NCBI GenBank assembly: GCA_017354895.1
Contig: CP071495.1
Span: 3,021,001-3,085,000 of the forward strand
Direction: 5' to 3'
Length of the DNA: 64,000 nt
Source of the DNA: Podospora comata
Lineage: Eukaryota; Ascomycota; Sordariomycetes; Sordariales; Podosporaceae
Positions 21,551 through 32,556 of this stretch are shown piece after piece. The translations under genes were made by a program, and so were the position numbers. The notes under the pieces are model-generated. The model saw only the letters and a program-made list of their open reading frames with translations, did no database searches and was not told the origin of the DNA. Numbering within the stretch: the stretch's first letter is position 1; each line of letters opens with the position of its first letter.

Positions 21551-22710
21551 TGTGATGTGTGCTGGAGGTAGAAAGGTGAGTAAACTGCCGATGGGTTGAA
21601 GTTCGTGGAGGAGGGGTAGCTTCTCAGGCGCTTAGCTAGAACTCACGTTAAGAAGAAAGTTCAAGGAACAAGGGAGAGAGATCGTTTGGGTGGAAAGTTT
21701 GACGGAGCGGTGGTATTGAGCAAAGATCGTGAATTCACTACGACTGCTGCAGAAAATTGTTTGGGAGGTGGACGTCGTTGGAGGGGAGACGCGGGTGTCT
21801 TGGTTTATTTGTGACGAGGCTGCACCTGCCTGCTACCGTTCCCAGCCAGCCAGGGCGTTGGTGGAATTCATGAGAAGCCCAAAGATTAAGCTGCACGGGC
21901 CATCGGCAGGGCTGAGGTCACCAATTGCGGGGGACTACGGCTACAGACACGAGCGTATGATACTACTACCAAGCGATCTAGGAAGGTTGGTGACCGTTCT
22001 AGAAGCTGTTTCGTCTTATGGTCTACACTATAAATATACTCTGGCCTGTACAGCCGTGTATCTTACCTACTCGATGTGAGTTCACAGCATCAAACTCAAA
22101 AAGGTCTTGTCAAGATAGTTACACCACAGTTAGTGTCGAGTGAGGGGTAGCAGTTGGGGGAGGTCTCTATTAATGCAGGCTTCTTGTGCCCCTTTTACAA
22201 CACATGCCGAGTGTTGCACAAGAAATCCGTAAATCTACCCAATAGGAAGGAAGATAAGCTGCTCATACTGCATAGTTTCATCCATCGGCGAAGTGACCGA
22301 AGAGCAAAGAGATGAAAACGGCTCCAGCTTCAGGAGAAGTCCACTGCGGGGCTCGCCTTGGCGGGCCGCTGCAGCGGGGTCGGGACAGTTCCACATCCAG
22401 GTCAGGGTTATAGCGGGGACTTTCGAGACACAGGGTTATGCATCAGTCCCTTGCAAAGTGAGGCTCCAAATCGCCAACCAGAGTCCCACCTTGGCTTCGT
22501 TCCCCAATCTGGAAACGACGTCAGCGCCCACCCGCCAACCGCGACACGTACGACGACGACGACAACGACAACAACTCAACTATCACCACCCCTTTACCCC
22601 AGCTTTAGCACATCCATCGCTCACCCATAACACCGGCGGGGAGGGGGGCGACACTGTTCACTCAATCCACCACCAATCTCCTCCCAACCTCAGCGCAAAC
22701 CACCACCAAA
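21551..22710. other. Divergent promoter region (SBA1 and VPS24)
   Basis: No gene is seen. The SBA1 side carries several GAA/TTC-containing stretches near 21650-21700 (gaagaaagttcaaggaac) that could be heat-shock elements, as expected for an HSP90 co-chaperone; this is a suggestion only. Confidence 0.45.
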
Positions 22711-23504
22711 ATGGAAACCTTCCGCTCCCTCTTCACCAAACCCGACCCTCAAGCACAGGTATGTGTTTTACCTCTTTTATTGCCCTCCTGTCCAACCGCC
22801 CTTCCCCCATTCCCCTTCCCAGTATCTAACGCCTCTCTCAGGTGCGCAAATGCAACGCCCTCCTCCGCCAAAACATCCGCCGCATCGACCGCGACATCCT
22901 CAACGCCCGCGCAATCGAAACCAAAACCAAAAACCTCATCCTCGCAGCCGACAAACGCGCCCAACGCCTCGGCCCAAACCATCAGCAAACCAAGCAAGCC
23001 CAGCGCGAAATCCGCGACTTCGCCCGCGAGCTCGTCAAGCGCCGCAAGGAGACCAACCGTCTCCACACCTTCAAAGCCCAGCTCACCTCCGTCCAAATGC
23101 AAGTCAATGAAGCATTCGCCCTCCGCAAGATAGAAGGGAGCATCAAAGCCAGCGTCGGCATCATGAAGGACGTCAACACCTTGATTCGCCTGCCCGAGCT
23201 GGCGGGGACGATGCAGGAGTTGAGTGTGGAGTTGATGAAGGCGGGGATTATAGAGGAGATGGTCGGGGATGCGCTGCCCGAGACGGAGGTGTATGAAGAA
23301 GAGGAGGAGGAGGCTGAGGAGGAGGTGGAGAAGGTGTTGGGTGAGATCTTGAAGGATAGGATGGACAAGACGGGTGCGCTGCCTAGTGCGCCGCTGCCGC
23401 AGAAGCAAAAGCAGCAGCAGCAACAGGTGGAGGAGGACGAGGAGGAGGATACAGAGGCCATGATGGACCAGATGAGGAATCGGTTGGAGGCGTTGAGGAG
23501 TTGA
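22711..23504 (+). CDS. VPS24: ESCRT-III subunit VPS24 (CHMP3 family)
   Basis: The exons are 22711-22758 and 22842-23504, giving 236 aa. VPS24 caps and remodels ESCRT-III filaments in endosomal multivesicular-body formation. The spliced N-terminus METFRSLFTKPDPQAQVRKC leads into the basic alpha-1/alpha-2 hairpin with RQNIRRIDRDI. The conserved ASVGIMKDVNTLIRLPELAG and ELSVELMKAGIIEEMVGDAL follow. The acidic C-terminal half has a Glu-rich run and a Gln run (KQKQQQQQ). The last helix, DQMRNRLEALRS, fits the MIM1 motif that binds the VPS4 MIT domain. The 83-nt intron (22759-22841) has a GTATGT donor and CTCAG acceptor. Base composition flips from C-rich to G-rich near 23195. Confidence 0.92.
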
Positions 23505-24116
23505 TCTGTGGTCACAGGGCCAAGGTGGTGGAGGAGAGGGTGACAAGGCATCAAAATGCATGGAGTGTGTGCGGGTGGGCAGCTCTTGATTTATGTCTCA
23601 ACATGGGAAATGGGTTAATGTCTGGCGTTGTAGGTGTTATGGTTCATTGGCAGATGGCTGCTTTGCGGTCATGTCTACATACAGTTTGTTATCCAAGTAT
23701 ATTTCTGGATCTGCCTGTCTTCGTGAAGTAGAATAAGAGAAACGACACAGGAACCCAAGGTCGGCTGAACTACTCATATAGCCCCCAGGTTCTGTCACTC
23801 GGAGATTCATGTACCTTACGAGCGCACATTGAACATGATGAGAGCCAACCAATTCTAGTACTGTCGGAAACAACGGCCAAAGCAAGCATTTCACAACCCC
23901 TTGCATCGGAGTAAATTCGCTAATCATGATTATACAATTAAGCCAAACACTTAAAAAGGCGGCAGTATCAATCTGTGCCTGCATGTGTGCACCGCAAGGA
24001 AATCTGAGCCCTACCCATCCACCCATGCCGAACCGCCCAAATAAATATCGTATCAAGTTTCCGCTAGCAAGACCCATTAACAACCCCATGACTCCTAATC
24101 CCAAAGAATGTACTGT
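23505..24116. other. Convergent intergenic region
   Basis: This is the 3' flank of VPS24 and of the YRA1-type gene. It is AT-richer than the flanking genes. No gene is seen. Confidence 0.55.
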
Positions 24117-25845
24117 TTAAAGAACGTCCTCCTCCATCGCAGCATCACCACCGGCAGCTGGGGCGGCGGCAGCGTTGGCGGCGGCAGGCTCAGTGGCACC
24201 GCTGTCAAAGTAGTCAGCCATCTCAGAGTCAAGCTCCTCGGCAGTCTTCTTGGCTGGGCGGTTGTTGCGGCCCTTGCGAGGAGCCTTCTTAGCGCCAGCC
24301 TTGCCAGCAGCGGGAGCACCCTTGGCGCCATTGGCACCATGCTTGACAGTGGCCGCAGACTTGGGTTGAGCCTTGGGCTGCGCAATACGCTGAGCCAGAG
24401 TCTTGGGCTGGGGAATGAGATCGGCAGAAGCAACGATCACCTCGACCTGGAGAGAGTTAGACTGTGCTGACTGTTGCATGCCATTTCAAAGTTAAAACAT
24501 ACCTTGACCGGGCGATTGTCAATAAGAAGACCATTGAGAGTGGAGAAAGCTTTGCTGGCTCCATCGGCGTGGTGGAAAGTGACGTGGGCGAGACCACGGC
24601 TGACACCCCCAGGGCCGTAGGAGATCTCGACCTTCTTGACCTGGCCAACAGCTTGCTGGAAATATTCCTATCATGGGAGATTCGGTGGTTAGCGTCAAGC
24701 AAAATGTAAGTTCGAGCATCCGTAGCGACTAGTCTCAAGTCCCGAAGACCAGCGTCCTTGAAGAGCCATCGTGTAGCGAGAGTTCGTTTCGAAAGCGTAA
24801 CCAAAAATAGCGAGCAGAGCAGTGAGCAACATCCCCCAACAAGCATCACCAGCGACTGGAAGGTGTGCAAAATCCGACATCCACTGAAACCGTTCGTCCG
24901 ACCTCGTGCTCCCGTGCGCAGAGCCTCATCTTCGATAGATGACAGTGTATGACGTATCCCACCCGTACCCCTATCCGACAGACAGGAGAAAAATATGCCT
25001 AATCCAAAGAAAAGGAACCTGCCTCGCTGGCAACTCCAGCAACCAACAGACACGAGCCCCAGCCCGATGGATTCACCCAGCTATGACTTGGGGGATGACG
25101 TGTCGTTGTGTTTTCTACAGCTCACTGCTAAGCTCGCTCAAAACGCCATCATCAATCTGGTGACCAGCCAGACGAGATTGTGCGATTTACACCCAGCTCG
25201 GCGTGCTGTCTGATATATTGCCGGTGCCCTTTGTGGTTGTCTACGCAGTCGTCCCGAACCGTGGGTGCTTGCCAGGCAGCCCAAGCTGGTTGGAAGATGC
25301 AGTGAGACGGGGGCTTGCTCAACTTCCGGTGGTTTGACAGCAGTATCGTGCGGGGCGCACTTGCGTGTCAGGAAGGAGACTAGGCATCAAGACAGTCGCT
25401 TGCAAGCGCTGAAGGTGTCAAATGACCACCGTAAAAGGTCCACCGAGGACTGGACGTGGGTAGATATCCCGCGGGAATGAAGTGTGTCGACAAAATCCGA
25501 AGGCGTGAAGAGCCTCACTGGTAGTAACATACCTTGATCTGCGCTTCGGAAACATCCTTGGGCTACGCAAAAGTTAGCAAACGGGTACATACAGCAAACA
25601 AAGAGATGGGGTGTGTGACATACCAGGTTGCTGACCATGATCTTGCTCTCACCGGTCAAACCGGCACCTTTGCCGGAAGCAGGCTTGGATGCAGTCCGGG
25701 CAGGCTTGGTGGTTTTCTGGATGCCACCGGCGGGGGCAGCTGCAGGCTTGGCGCCAACAGAGCGACGCTGGGAGCGGCGACGGCCCTGGCTATTCTTGCG
25801 CTGGCTGGAGAGGATCTCGTCAAGAGACTGATCGAGTTTGCCCAT
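24117..25845 (-). CDS. mRNA export adaptor YRA1/MLO3 (ALYREF family), four exons, long intron
   Basis: The exons are 25624-25845, 25533-25562, 24503-24667 and 24117-24446, giving 248 aa. The family couples transcription and splicing to nuclear mRNA export through the Mex67 receptor. The N-terminus carries the UAP56-binding-type motif MGKLDQSLDEILSSQRKN and an Arg/Lys-rich region. The RRM runs from IMVSNLP, over a 10-residue mini-exon (PKDVSEAQIK), to EYFQQAVGQVKKVEISYGPG and RGLAHVTFHHADGASKAF. The C-terminus has AQRIAQPKAQPKS, a basic GRNNRPAKKTAEELDSEMAD box (the C-terminal UBM-like motif) and an Ala/acidic end. Introns are 61, 865 and 56 nt. The 865-nt one interrupts the RRM and is by far the longest in the window. 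Confidence 0.92.
24668..25532 (-). other. 865-nt intron of the YRA1/MLO3 gene
   Basis: The donor is GTATGTTAC and the acceptor ATGATAG, with a GCTAAC branch-type sequence about 24 nt upstream of the acceptor. All other coding introns found here are 50-452 nt. Frames inside it contain stops, so retention would truncate the protein in the RRM. Confidence 0.85.
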
Positions 25846-26909
25846 GATGACGGTGGGAAGTGAAAGATGTAAAAGATCGAGTGTGAAAGTGGTTGGTCGA
25901 GAGTGAGAACTGCCGTCGTGGTTTATGACAAGCAGTACGTTGACTGGTATGAGATATGGCAGGCGCGAAGTGGTCGGGCGATGAAGAAAGAGGTCGCCTG
26001 ATTAAAATAATCGCGAGAGTTGGCTAGGAGGTGACTGCAAGTCGCGTGTGTTTGGCGGCGACTGCAGGCAAAAAAGAGGGCAGAAATGAAGTTGGATTCC
26101 GAAGCGATTTAATGGCAAGTCGGAAAGGGAAAATGGCAGCGATGTTGGGTTGCAGGCCTGGCCAAGGTGAAATGAAGGATGGCGATGGGCAGGGTGCAGG
26201 CTGGGTTGTTGGCTGATGGAGAAGGAGAGAGCAAAGGGAAACAGATTCGCGCGCGAGAATTTGAGGGTGGCACCTGGGGGGAGCTGACCGACCAGCGAAG
26301 CTTTGAAGCACGGAGGAGCCAGGCACGCCGGGCCAGTGAGGTGGCGTGTACAGCCCCCACTACTGCACTAACTGGGACTAGTCATATCTCAGCCACAGCC
26401 TGATTACTCCTTGTACCTGTACAAACATCTTCAGCCCGTTCATCTCGTCATCTGGTCACAGCTGCCATGCCAGGCCCGAGACGATGTGGGCAACGTTCAG
26501 ATATCACAGGATTGAGAACTCCAACACGGTTTCTTGTTCCTATTATATGGTATGAGAAAAGACAAGACAAAGTTGAATCCACCTCAGATCACCAGACCAA
26601 TTCTCAGTCCTTCCTTCATGTATGAATTGGCTTTCGCCATTAAATCCATGGTGCTTAGCCGTGGCTCTCTATTCCTTTTCGCCCAACTAACTCAAAATCG
26701 CCACCTGACCTGCCCGTGTCCTGCTGTTCGGCATATTTTGGAACCCTTCTGTGACACTCCCCAAGCAACCCTTTCCCTGCATGCGTAGCTCTAGGTAGCT
26801 GTCCATCTCCCGTGGATAGGAAATCGAAGGCGACATGGGTGCACTCGTAGAAAACTGTCGGAAACCTCCCGTACTATTGTACAATACCAGCCATATCCTC
26901 TATCCATCT
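25846..26909. other. Intergenic region (promoter of YRA1-type gene; 3' flank of OST4)
   Basis: No gene is seen. Short ORFs on both strands lack domain features. Confidence 0.55.
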
Positions 26910-27056
26910 TCATTTCAGTTTGCTGGCCGGACCCTTTGCGTTTACTGGCAGCTGATCTTTGGCATTGACCTCGAAGAAATGGTAGATGATAATCAGAACC
27001 ATGGCTGCCGAGCCAAGGAAGATGGCAAGGCTGTAAAGCTCGCTGTCGGTAATCAT
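26910..27056 (-). CDS. OST4: Oligosaccharyltransferase subunit OST4, 48 aa
   Basis: The frame MITDSELYSLAIFLGSAAMV followed by LIIIYHFFEVNAKDQLPVNA matches the tiny OST4 subunit of the ER oligosaccharyltransferase, which stabilises the STT3-OST3 contact during N-glycosylation. It has one transmembrane helix (about residues 8-29) with the short N-terminus expected in the lumen, and a 19-residue polar tail longer than in budding yeast. The gene is below normal size cut-offs and is easily missed. A probable 5'-UTR intron lies at 27143-27206. It is divergent from TMA46, sharing a 640-bp promoter region. Confidence 0.92.
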   Translation of the reverse strand: MITDSELYSLAIFLGSAAMVLIIIYHFFEVNAKDQLPVNAKGPASKLK

Positions 27057-27696
27057 GATCGCGGTGGAGTGGACGTAGGTGGACGTCGGCCTGTCGTGTA
27101 GTTGAGGTTTGGGAACAGTATGGAGCTAAACGCGGTGGGCTTCTAATCAATCAGTTTGGTTTGTACAAGAGAAACGAGCCCGTGGATAGGATATGTAGCC
27201 CCATACCTGTAGCGTGCCTTGTTTGCGCAAACCTCCAATGCTGTGGGGAGTTGATAGATGGAGTTGATGTTGGTGCCAAAGTTGGCGATCTGGACAGCTT
27301 TCACCCCCCAGCCAGTCTCGAAGCCACCTGGAAGCTCGCTCCTGGTCGCCGATGTACAGGTACCCGCGGTCTCTAGCAGGGATGGGGGGGAGCAGCTCGT
27401 CACGTGCGCAGGCTGCTCAGACGTCAGGGCTGTTGCGCACTGGCCAAGTGGGTCATTCAAGTCCCGCCCCCATTCAAGAAACATCAACCCACCTCGCTGG
27501 ACATGCACTGAAAGATCCCCCGCCTGGAAACTTCGAAACTCGAATTTGGCCCGCCCAGCAAAAAATTGACTGGCACCGCGCAGCAGACGAATATCGCCAG
27601 ACCGAGCGAACTCACACTTACGCCGTCGACTCGGCACATTTCCTACACCCATACAAAACGTCAATCTGGCAGTTTCGAGTTAGTACATCGCCCATC
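27057..27696. other. Bidirectional promoter between OST4 and TMA46, with likely OST4 5'-UTR intron
   Basis: On the minus strand, ACAG/GTATGG at 27206 and GATTAG/AAG at 27143 delimit a probable 64-nt intron in the OST4 leader. The remainder is promoter. A frame open from 27352 into TMA46 is in frame with it, but its residues are not TMA46-like, so the start at 27697 is preferred. Confidence 0.5.
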
Positions 27697-28813
27697 ATGC
27701 CTCCGAAGAAGGATCAGAAGGGCGGCGGGAAGAAGGTGGACGCCAAGAAGATTGTCGAGGACAAGACCTTTGGCATGAAGAACAAGAAGGGTTCTGCCGC
27801 TCAGAAGACGATTGCCCATCTCCAGTCGTCCATGAGATCAGCTGGTAGTGCTGAGCAGAAGAAGAAGGAGGCCGAGAAGGCTGCCCGTGAGCGTGAGAAG
27901 AAGGCCGCCGAGGACGCGAAGAGGGAGGCCGAGCTGCTCCTCAATAAGCCAGCCCAGATTCAAAAGGTTCCTTTTGGGGTCGATCCCAAGACGGTGCTGT
28001 GCATTTTCTTCAAGAAGGGCAACTGTGAAAAGGGCAAGAAGTGCAAGTTCTCGCACGACCTAGAGGTGGAACGAAAGGTGGAAAAGAAGAATCTATACAC
28101 CGATACTAGAGAAGACGAGGACAAGAAGAAGCAGGAAACATCGGCCGACTGGGACGAAGAGAAGCTTCGTTCCGTCGTTTTGTCAAAGAAGGGCAACCAG
28201 CGCACCACCACCGACAAGGTGTGCAAGTTCTTCATTTCAGCCATCGAGGACGGCAAGTACGGTTGGTTCTGGGTCTGCCCGAACGGCGGTGACAAGTGCA
28301 TGTACAAGCATGCCCTTCCACCTGGGTAAGTGTCTCTGGTTATGTTGACTTATTGCAAATCTGCTAACACATCCTAGATTCGTCCTTAAGACCAAGGAGC
28401 AGCGTGCGGCGGAGAAGGCTTTGCTCGACAAGTCGCCACTCAAGACGCTCACCATCGAAGAGTTTCTCGAGTCCGAAAGACACAAACTCACCGGCACCCT
28501 CACACCTGTCACCCCCGAGACGTTCGCCAAGTGGAAGAAGGAGCGCTTGGACAAGAAGGCGGCCGAGGAGGCTCTCAGGAAGGCCAAGGAAGCCACTGGT
28601 CGTGCGCTGTTCGAAAGTGGCAACTGGCGGACAATGGACGACGACGACGAGCCAGAAGAAGACGATGCTGCATGGAACTTGGAGAAGCTCCGCCAGGAGA
28701 CGGAGGCGCTCAGGATCAAGAAGGAAGAGGAACGGTTGGCTCAGCTCCACGGCACCCCCTCGCCGGCAACAGAGGCGACTGCGGAGGCTGGGCCATCAGA
28801 GCCTGGCACTTGA
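27697..28813 (+). CDS. TMA46: TMA46 / DFRP1 (ZC3H15 family) zinc-finger protein, DRG1 partner
   Basis: The exons are 27697-28325 and 28378-28813, giving 354 aa. The family binds and stabilises the DRG1/RBG1 GTPase and associates with translating ribosomes. The start [20 protein letters not shown] is typical. A charged coiled coil follows, with [20 protein letters not shown]. The first CCCH finger is [19 protein letters not shown] (about residues 104-122). The second starts at [19 protein letters not shown] and ends CMYKH (about 178-207). Exon 2 encodes the DRG-binding region ([17 protein letters not shown], then [20 protein letters not shown]) and an acidic tail. The 52-nt intron has GTAAGT, GCTAAC and CTAG. 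Confidence 0.93.
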
Positions 28814-29292
28814 AATTAAGCAAACCAAACGATCAAATACAACGTCGCGCCGCCGTTCGAGGGCGAGTGGAGCCCAAAAAGAGAAGCTCCTTTCCCTCGG
28901 CGGCAACAGCGCCGTGCCATTCGCATGTCACTTGTATAACGTACTGGGAGAAAGTCTGGCAGGTTTTGAAGAGATTGGTAATTCAGTGGGATCAGGGGAA
29001 GATGGCTGGCTGGGCGTTTGGGGACATCTTTATCTACCTACTTTTACACGTAGCACACAGATTGGGCATGCCTCGGGCGAGGTCAACACTGGGCGTATAC
29101 AGTCTCTGTTTCCCTCCGCGTTTGACGAGGCTGGCATGATGAACACTGACCTTTTCCAGCAATAGCGTGTAACCAGGCTGGTTATGATTTGAATGATATA
29201 TTCCGCATATCGCAACAACAACAACAACACCACGCTTTTCCCATATCAGAACATGGCCTAGACCCCTATTTCGCTTCATGGCATTACTGTCC
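28814..29292. other. Convergent intergenic region
   Basis: This is the 3' flank of TMA46 and of the SDR gene; it includes a short ACA(ACA)n run near 29212-29230. No gene is seen. Confidence 0.55.
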
Positions 29293-30095
29293 TTAAAACT
29301 TCTCCACATACGGCCTCAAATCCAACTCTTGCGTAAACGCAGACCTATGCTGCGTGTGCAAATGCCAGTAACTCTCCGCAATCTAATTTTCCCTGTGTCA
29401 GCAACGCCCCTATATATCCCCATTCACCCAAAGACAGGACTTACAGCATCACTATTGATCTTCCCATCCTCCACGCCCCCGTTCGCCTCCCACTGTTTGG
29501 TACGAGGGATGTCAATCACCCCGTCAACGATAACATGCGCCACGTGCACCCCCTGAGGACCAAACTCTCTCGCCAAGCTTTGGGTCAACGCCCTAGCAGC
29601 AAACTTCCCTGCCGCAAAGGTAGCGAACTTGGGGGAACCCCTCACAGAAGCGGTAGCTCCGGTCACGATGAGAGAAGGGGGGTGAGGAGGGGAGGCAGAG
29701 ACGGAGGAGAGCAAAAGGGGGAGGGTCTGCTGCGCAAAGTTGAAGAGGCCGACCGCGTTGGAGGAGAGGGAGGCGGAGAGGTCCGTGGGGGTGAGGGAGA
29801 GGAAGGGTTTGACTGCGAAGCCGGCGCCGACGTTGTAGATTGCTGCGGCGAGGTGGGCGTCTTTGTGGTGGTCTTTGATTGTTTGGAAGGCGGAGGCTAG
29901 GGAGGTGGCGTCGGAGGTGTCAGTGGGGATGCCGAGGGCTTGTCCACCGAGGGAGGTGATTTCGGTGACGATGGGGTCGTAGGATTGGGGGGTGCGGGCT
30001 AGGAGGATGACGGGGTAGGATTTGGCGAAGCGGAGGGCTAGTGAGCGGCCTGTTCCTGCGCCTACGCCGGCGATGATGGTGTAGAATTTGGACAT
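29293..30095 (-). CDS. Short-chain dehydrogenase/reductase with Phe at the catalytic Tyr position
   Basis: The exons are 29445-30095 and 29293-29382, giving 246 aa. The Rossmann start is MSKFYTIIAGVGAGTGRSLA, with a TGXXXGXG-like AGVGAGTG. The NAG-type strand is YNVGAG, and the serine strand is SLIVTGATASVRGSP. Where classical SDRs have YXXXK, I read FAAGK (about residue 170), so the catalytic Tyr is Phe while the Lys is kept. The spliced C-terminus SDAIAESYWHLHTQHRSAFT ends in RPYVEKF and is common in a fungal and bacterial SDR subgroup. The intron (29383-29444, 62 nt) has GTAAGT, GCTGAC and TTAG. The substrate is unknown; activity may be altered or lost. The coding strand goes from C-rich to G-rich along the gene. 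Confidence 0.85.
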
Positions 30096-31077
30096 GGTGA
30101 AGGGTTTGGAAGGGAGGGAGTTGTTGTTGTGTAGGGGAGGTGAGTTTAGTGGGATGGGAACAGATATATGGTTGGCAGAGTTGTGAGATGAGATGCTGTC
30201 GAGGTGAAGGGTAGATATCTGAAAGGATTAGTGAAATAGTTGATTATATATATGCTCAATGATGTGATCGATTGCTTCAATGAGACGAACGATGAACCCC
30301 GCCTTGTACGTCTCTTGCTGATTAATGACGAGCTCGACTTCGGTGATTCGAAAGCTGATGAGTGAGCTCGTCTGGTAACGAATTACTGATCAATTTGTTG
30401 TTACGCTACTTTTTGTCTCCTTGTATTGTTCCGACCATCGAATGGGTGATGCAGGATCTGTGTCTATGTTGTTAGACTTACCTGTAAAAACAAGTTGGTG
30501 TTGGTGTGAGTGCCGGGTAGCTCCTGTGGGTCAGGGTAATGAATTGGTCCCGAATGCCCTTTCCTCCTTGTAGGTCACACCTAGGTCACAAGGACAATCA
30601 CAGTTTCCAATGCAAAAAAAAATCATAGATTACACTGGATTTATGTTCTTGAGTCTTGGTACATCAAACGGATCTCGTCAATCTCAGCATGTTGCTTGCT
30701 CTCTATTTTCACTTATACGGCAACCCTAACCCGGAAGCCATGGTCTGTGCCCCCAAAATCCCTCCAATCTGCCCTTCAATCCTGTAATTAACGACTACAC
30801 TCGTGTCTTGCGAATTCTGATTGCTCCCATTAATCTAACTTCTTGCGATCTCAATTTTTTTTTTAATTTTTTTTTGCATTTCAGCGTCTTGCTCCAGTTT
30901 CATGAACTCATAAGATTTTTACAGTATTTTTTCTCCGCGCCACGTTGCACATGAATTAATCTTCATCTCACACGCTGCTCATGCCACAGGTAGCTTAACG
31001 CGACTCACAACAGCAACTGCGCAGAACACGTGGAATAATTAAAACCCCGGCAATTTCACCAGCAACATTTTCTGGTC
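30096..31077. other. Divergent promoter region (SDR and AT-hook/zinc-finger gene)
   Basis: This is AT-rich compared with its surroundings, with T-runs near 30848-30870. A telobox-like ccctaaccc lies at 30724-30732. No gene is seen. Confidence 0.5.
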
Positions 31078-32556
31078 ATGCCTTGGGATCCGGAATGGGA
31101 GGCGGAAGGAGCTGCCGGTAATTCAGCATCAGGCAATGGTTCGGCCGGCCAGGGTTATGAGCATGAAAATGGCGAGGGGAGGGAGGAGATTGATGATGAT
31201 GATGGAGAGGAGGAAACCAACGGCCGTCGCAATAATCACCAACCACGACAAAATGGGCGCACGGGTCATGTGGAAGATTCTCAGTACAAACAAGAAGAAG
31301 AGGAAGAGGAGTGGGACGGGGATCAAATGGACGTCGACGATGAACGACCTGAAGAACACCAACTATTGGACCTCACACCACAACGAGATTCCGACACCAC
31401 CCCAAGACCAAAGCAAAGAGTCTTTGGACTAGCAGTACCGATATCCGAGCGATTTCAAGTGGTTCTTCACTCTAGTCCCAAGAAGGTGGCCTACACAGTG
31501 ATAACACAGGAGGAGCTGTCCGCAGACGAACTCGTCACCTCAGATGTTCTCCCTAGTTTGAGACCTCATGGTTTTTACGGGACCGGTCAGCAAACACTCA
31601 AATCATCAAAAGTTAATGAGATTGAGCGTTCGGCCTCAAATACCTCGGAGCCGACAGACGACACAGCGCAATCTAAGAAAAAGCGCGGCAGACCAAAAGG
31701 CTGGAGGCCAGGACAAGCATACTCGACATCAACGCCAGGATCAACAACGTCTAATAAGGTCAAGAAATCCATTGGGCGACCATTAGGATCAGGGAAAGCT
31801 GGCAGGCCATCAGGGAAGCTCAAGCCTGACGGGGAGTCTCGAGGGAGACCAGGGCGGAAACCAGCCCAGACCGCACGGGACCAGTACAAGAAACTCAATC
31901 CGAAATTTCCCGTCTTTATATGTGAATGGGAGGGCTGCCCAGCCCAGCTTCACAATCTGGACACTCTTCGCAAGCATATTTTCATTGTTCACGGCCAGCC
32001 AGAGGTTTCACCGGCGCCTTCATCCTCTTCATCAGCAGTAGCAGGACCAGACAAAAAGCACAGCGACGACGGCCTGATAGTCTGCAAATGGGCGAAATGC
32101 ATTTCCTCGCCAACCCCCCGATTTCAAGATGATTTTCGCACCCACGTCGAAGAAGTCCATCTTGTACCGTTTGCCTGGCACTGCGGTGACGGACCGCAGA
32201 ACACATCTGTCAGCCCCAAGCCTGAAGTCATGCTGCCGGCACTACCGAAATATTTATTCGATGAGGAAGGTCGACAAGTTACACCCTCAGTAGCGGATCA
32301 ACAGCTCGAAACAGATGAGGATAAGAGGAGAAGGGTTTCAAAAATAGTGGCCCTGACTGAGAAGGCTAATGAGAACGCGCCAGACGAGCCGGAGTATGAT
32401 GAGAAGCAGATGGAGCTTATTATCGCCTTTATGGAGAAGAGGAACTTGAGGCAAAGGGAGCTGAAGAAGTATGCGGAGTGGGTGACGGGGGAGGGTGTTA
32501 TCTTGTCCGTGGAGGAGAAGGAGGAGAGGGATAAGTGGAGGGGGCGGATGAGATGA
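31078..32556 (+). CDS. AT-hook and C2H2 zinc-finger nuclear protein
   Basis: This intronless gene codes for 492 aa. The first 115 residues are acidic and Asn/Gly-rich. Three AT-hook-like motifs follow: KKRGRPKGWRPG (about 200), IGRPLGSGKAGRPSGK (about 230-246) and SRGRPGRKP (about 254-262), separated by Ser/Thr linkers. The first zinc finger is CEWEGCPAQLHNLDTLRKH ending in IFIVH (about 282-305), a C-X4-C-X12-H-X4-H pattern. The second is CKWAKCISSPTPRFQDDF with RTHVEEVH (about 337-362). The C-terminal 90 residues are charged helices. It is likely a minor-groove-binding chromatin or transcription factor in the nucleus. The target is unknown; orthologues are, as far as I recall, annotated only by domain. 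Confidence 0.85.
   Translation: MPWDPEWEAEGAAGNSASGNGSAGQGYEHENGEGREEIDDDDGEEETNGRRNNHQPRQNGRTGHVEDSQYKQEEEEEEWDGDQMDVDDERPEEHQLLDLTPQRDSDTTPRPKQRVFGLAVPISERFQVVLHSSPKKVAYTVITQEELSADELVTSDVLPSLRPHGFYGTGQQTLKSSKVNEIERSASNTSEPTDDTAQSKKKRGRPKGWRPGQAYSTSTPGSTTSNKVKKSIGRPLGSGKAGRPSGKLKPDGESRGRPGRKPAQTARDQYKKLNPKFPVFICEWEGCPAQLHNLDTLRKHIFIVHGQPEVSPAPSSSSSAVAGPDKKHSDDGLIVCKWAKCISSPTPRFQDDFRTHVEEVHLVPFAWHCGDGPQNTSVSPKPEVMLPALPKYLFDEEGRQVTPSVADQQLETDEDKRRRVSKIVALTEKANENAPDEPEYDEKQMELIIAFMEKRNLRQRELKKYAEWVTGEGVILSVEEKEERDKWRGRMR

Noticed and set aside
22749-23561. 270-codon minus-strand ORF antisense to VPS24
   Set aside because: It is a Leu/His-rich composition shadow of the Glu/Lys-rich VPS24 exon, with no domain or splice support.
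24457-25053. 198-codon minus-strand ORF overlapping YRA1 exon 3 and its long intron
   Set aside because: It reads a different frame from the RRM and has no domain; the YRA1 model explains the exon part.
27352-27696. Upstream in-frame extension of TMA46
   Set aside because: The added sequence lacks Lys-rich TMA46 character, and MPPKKDQ is the recognised family start.
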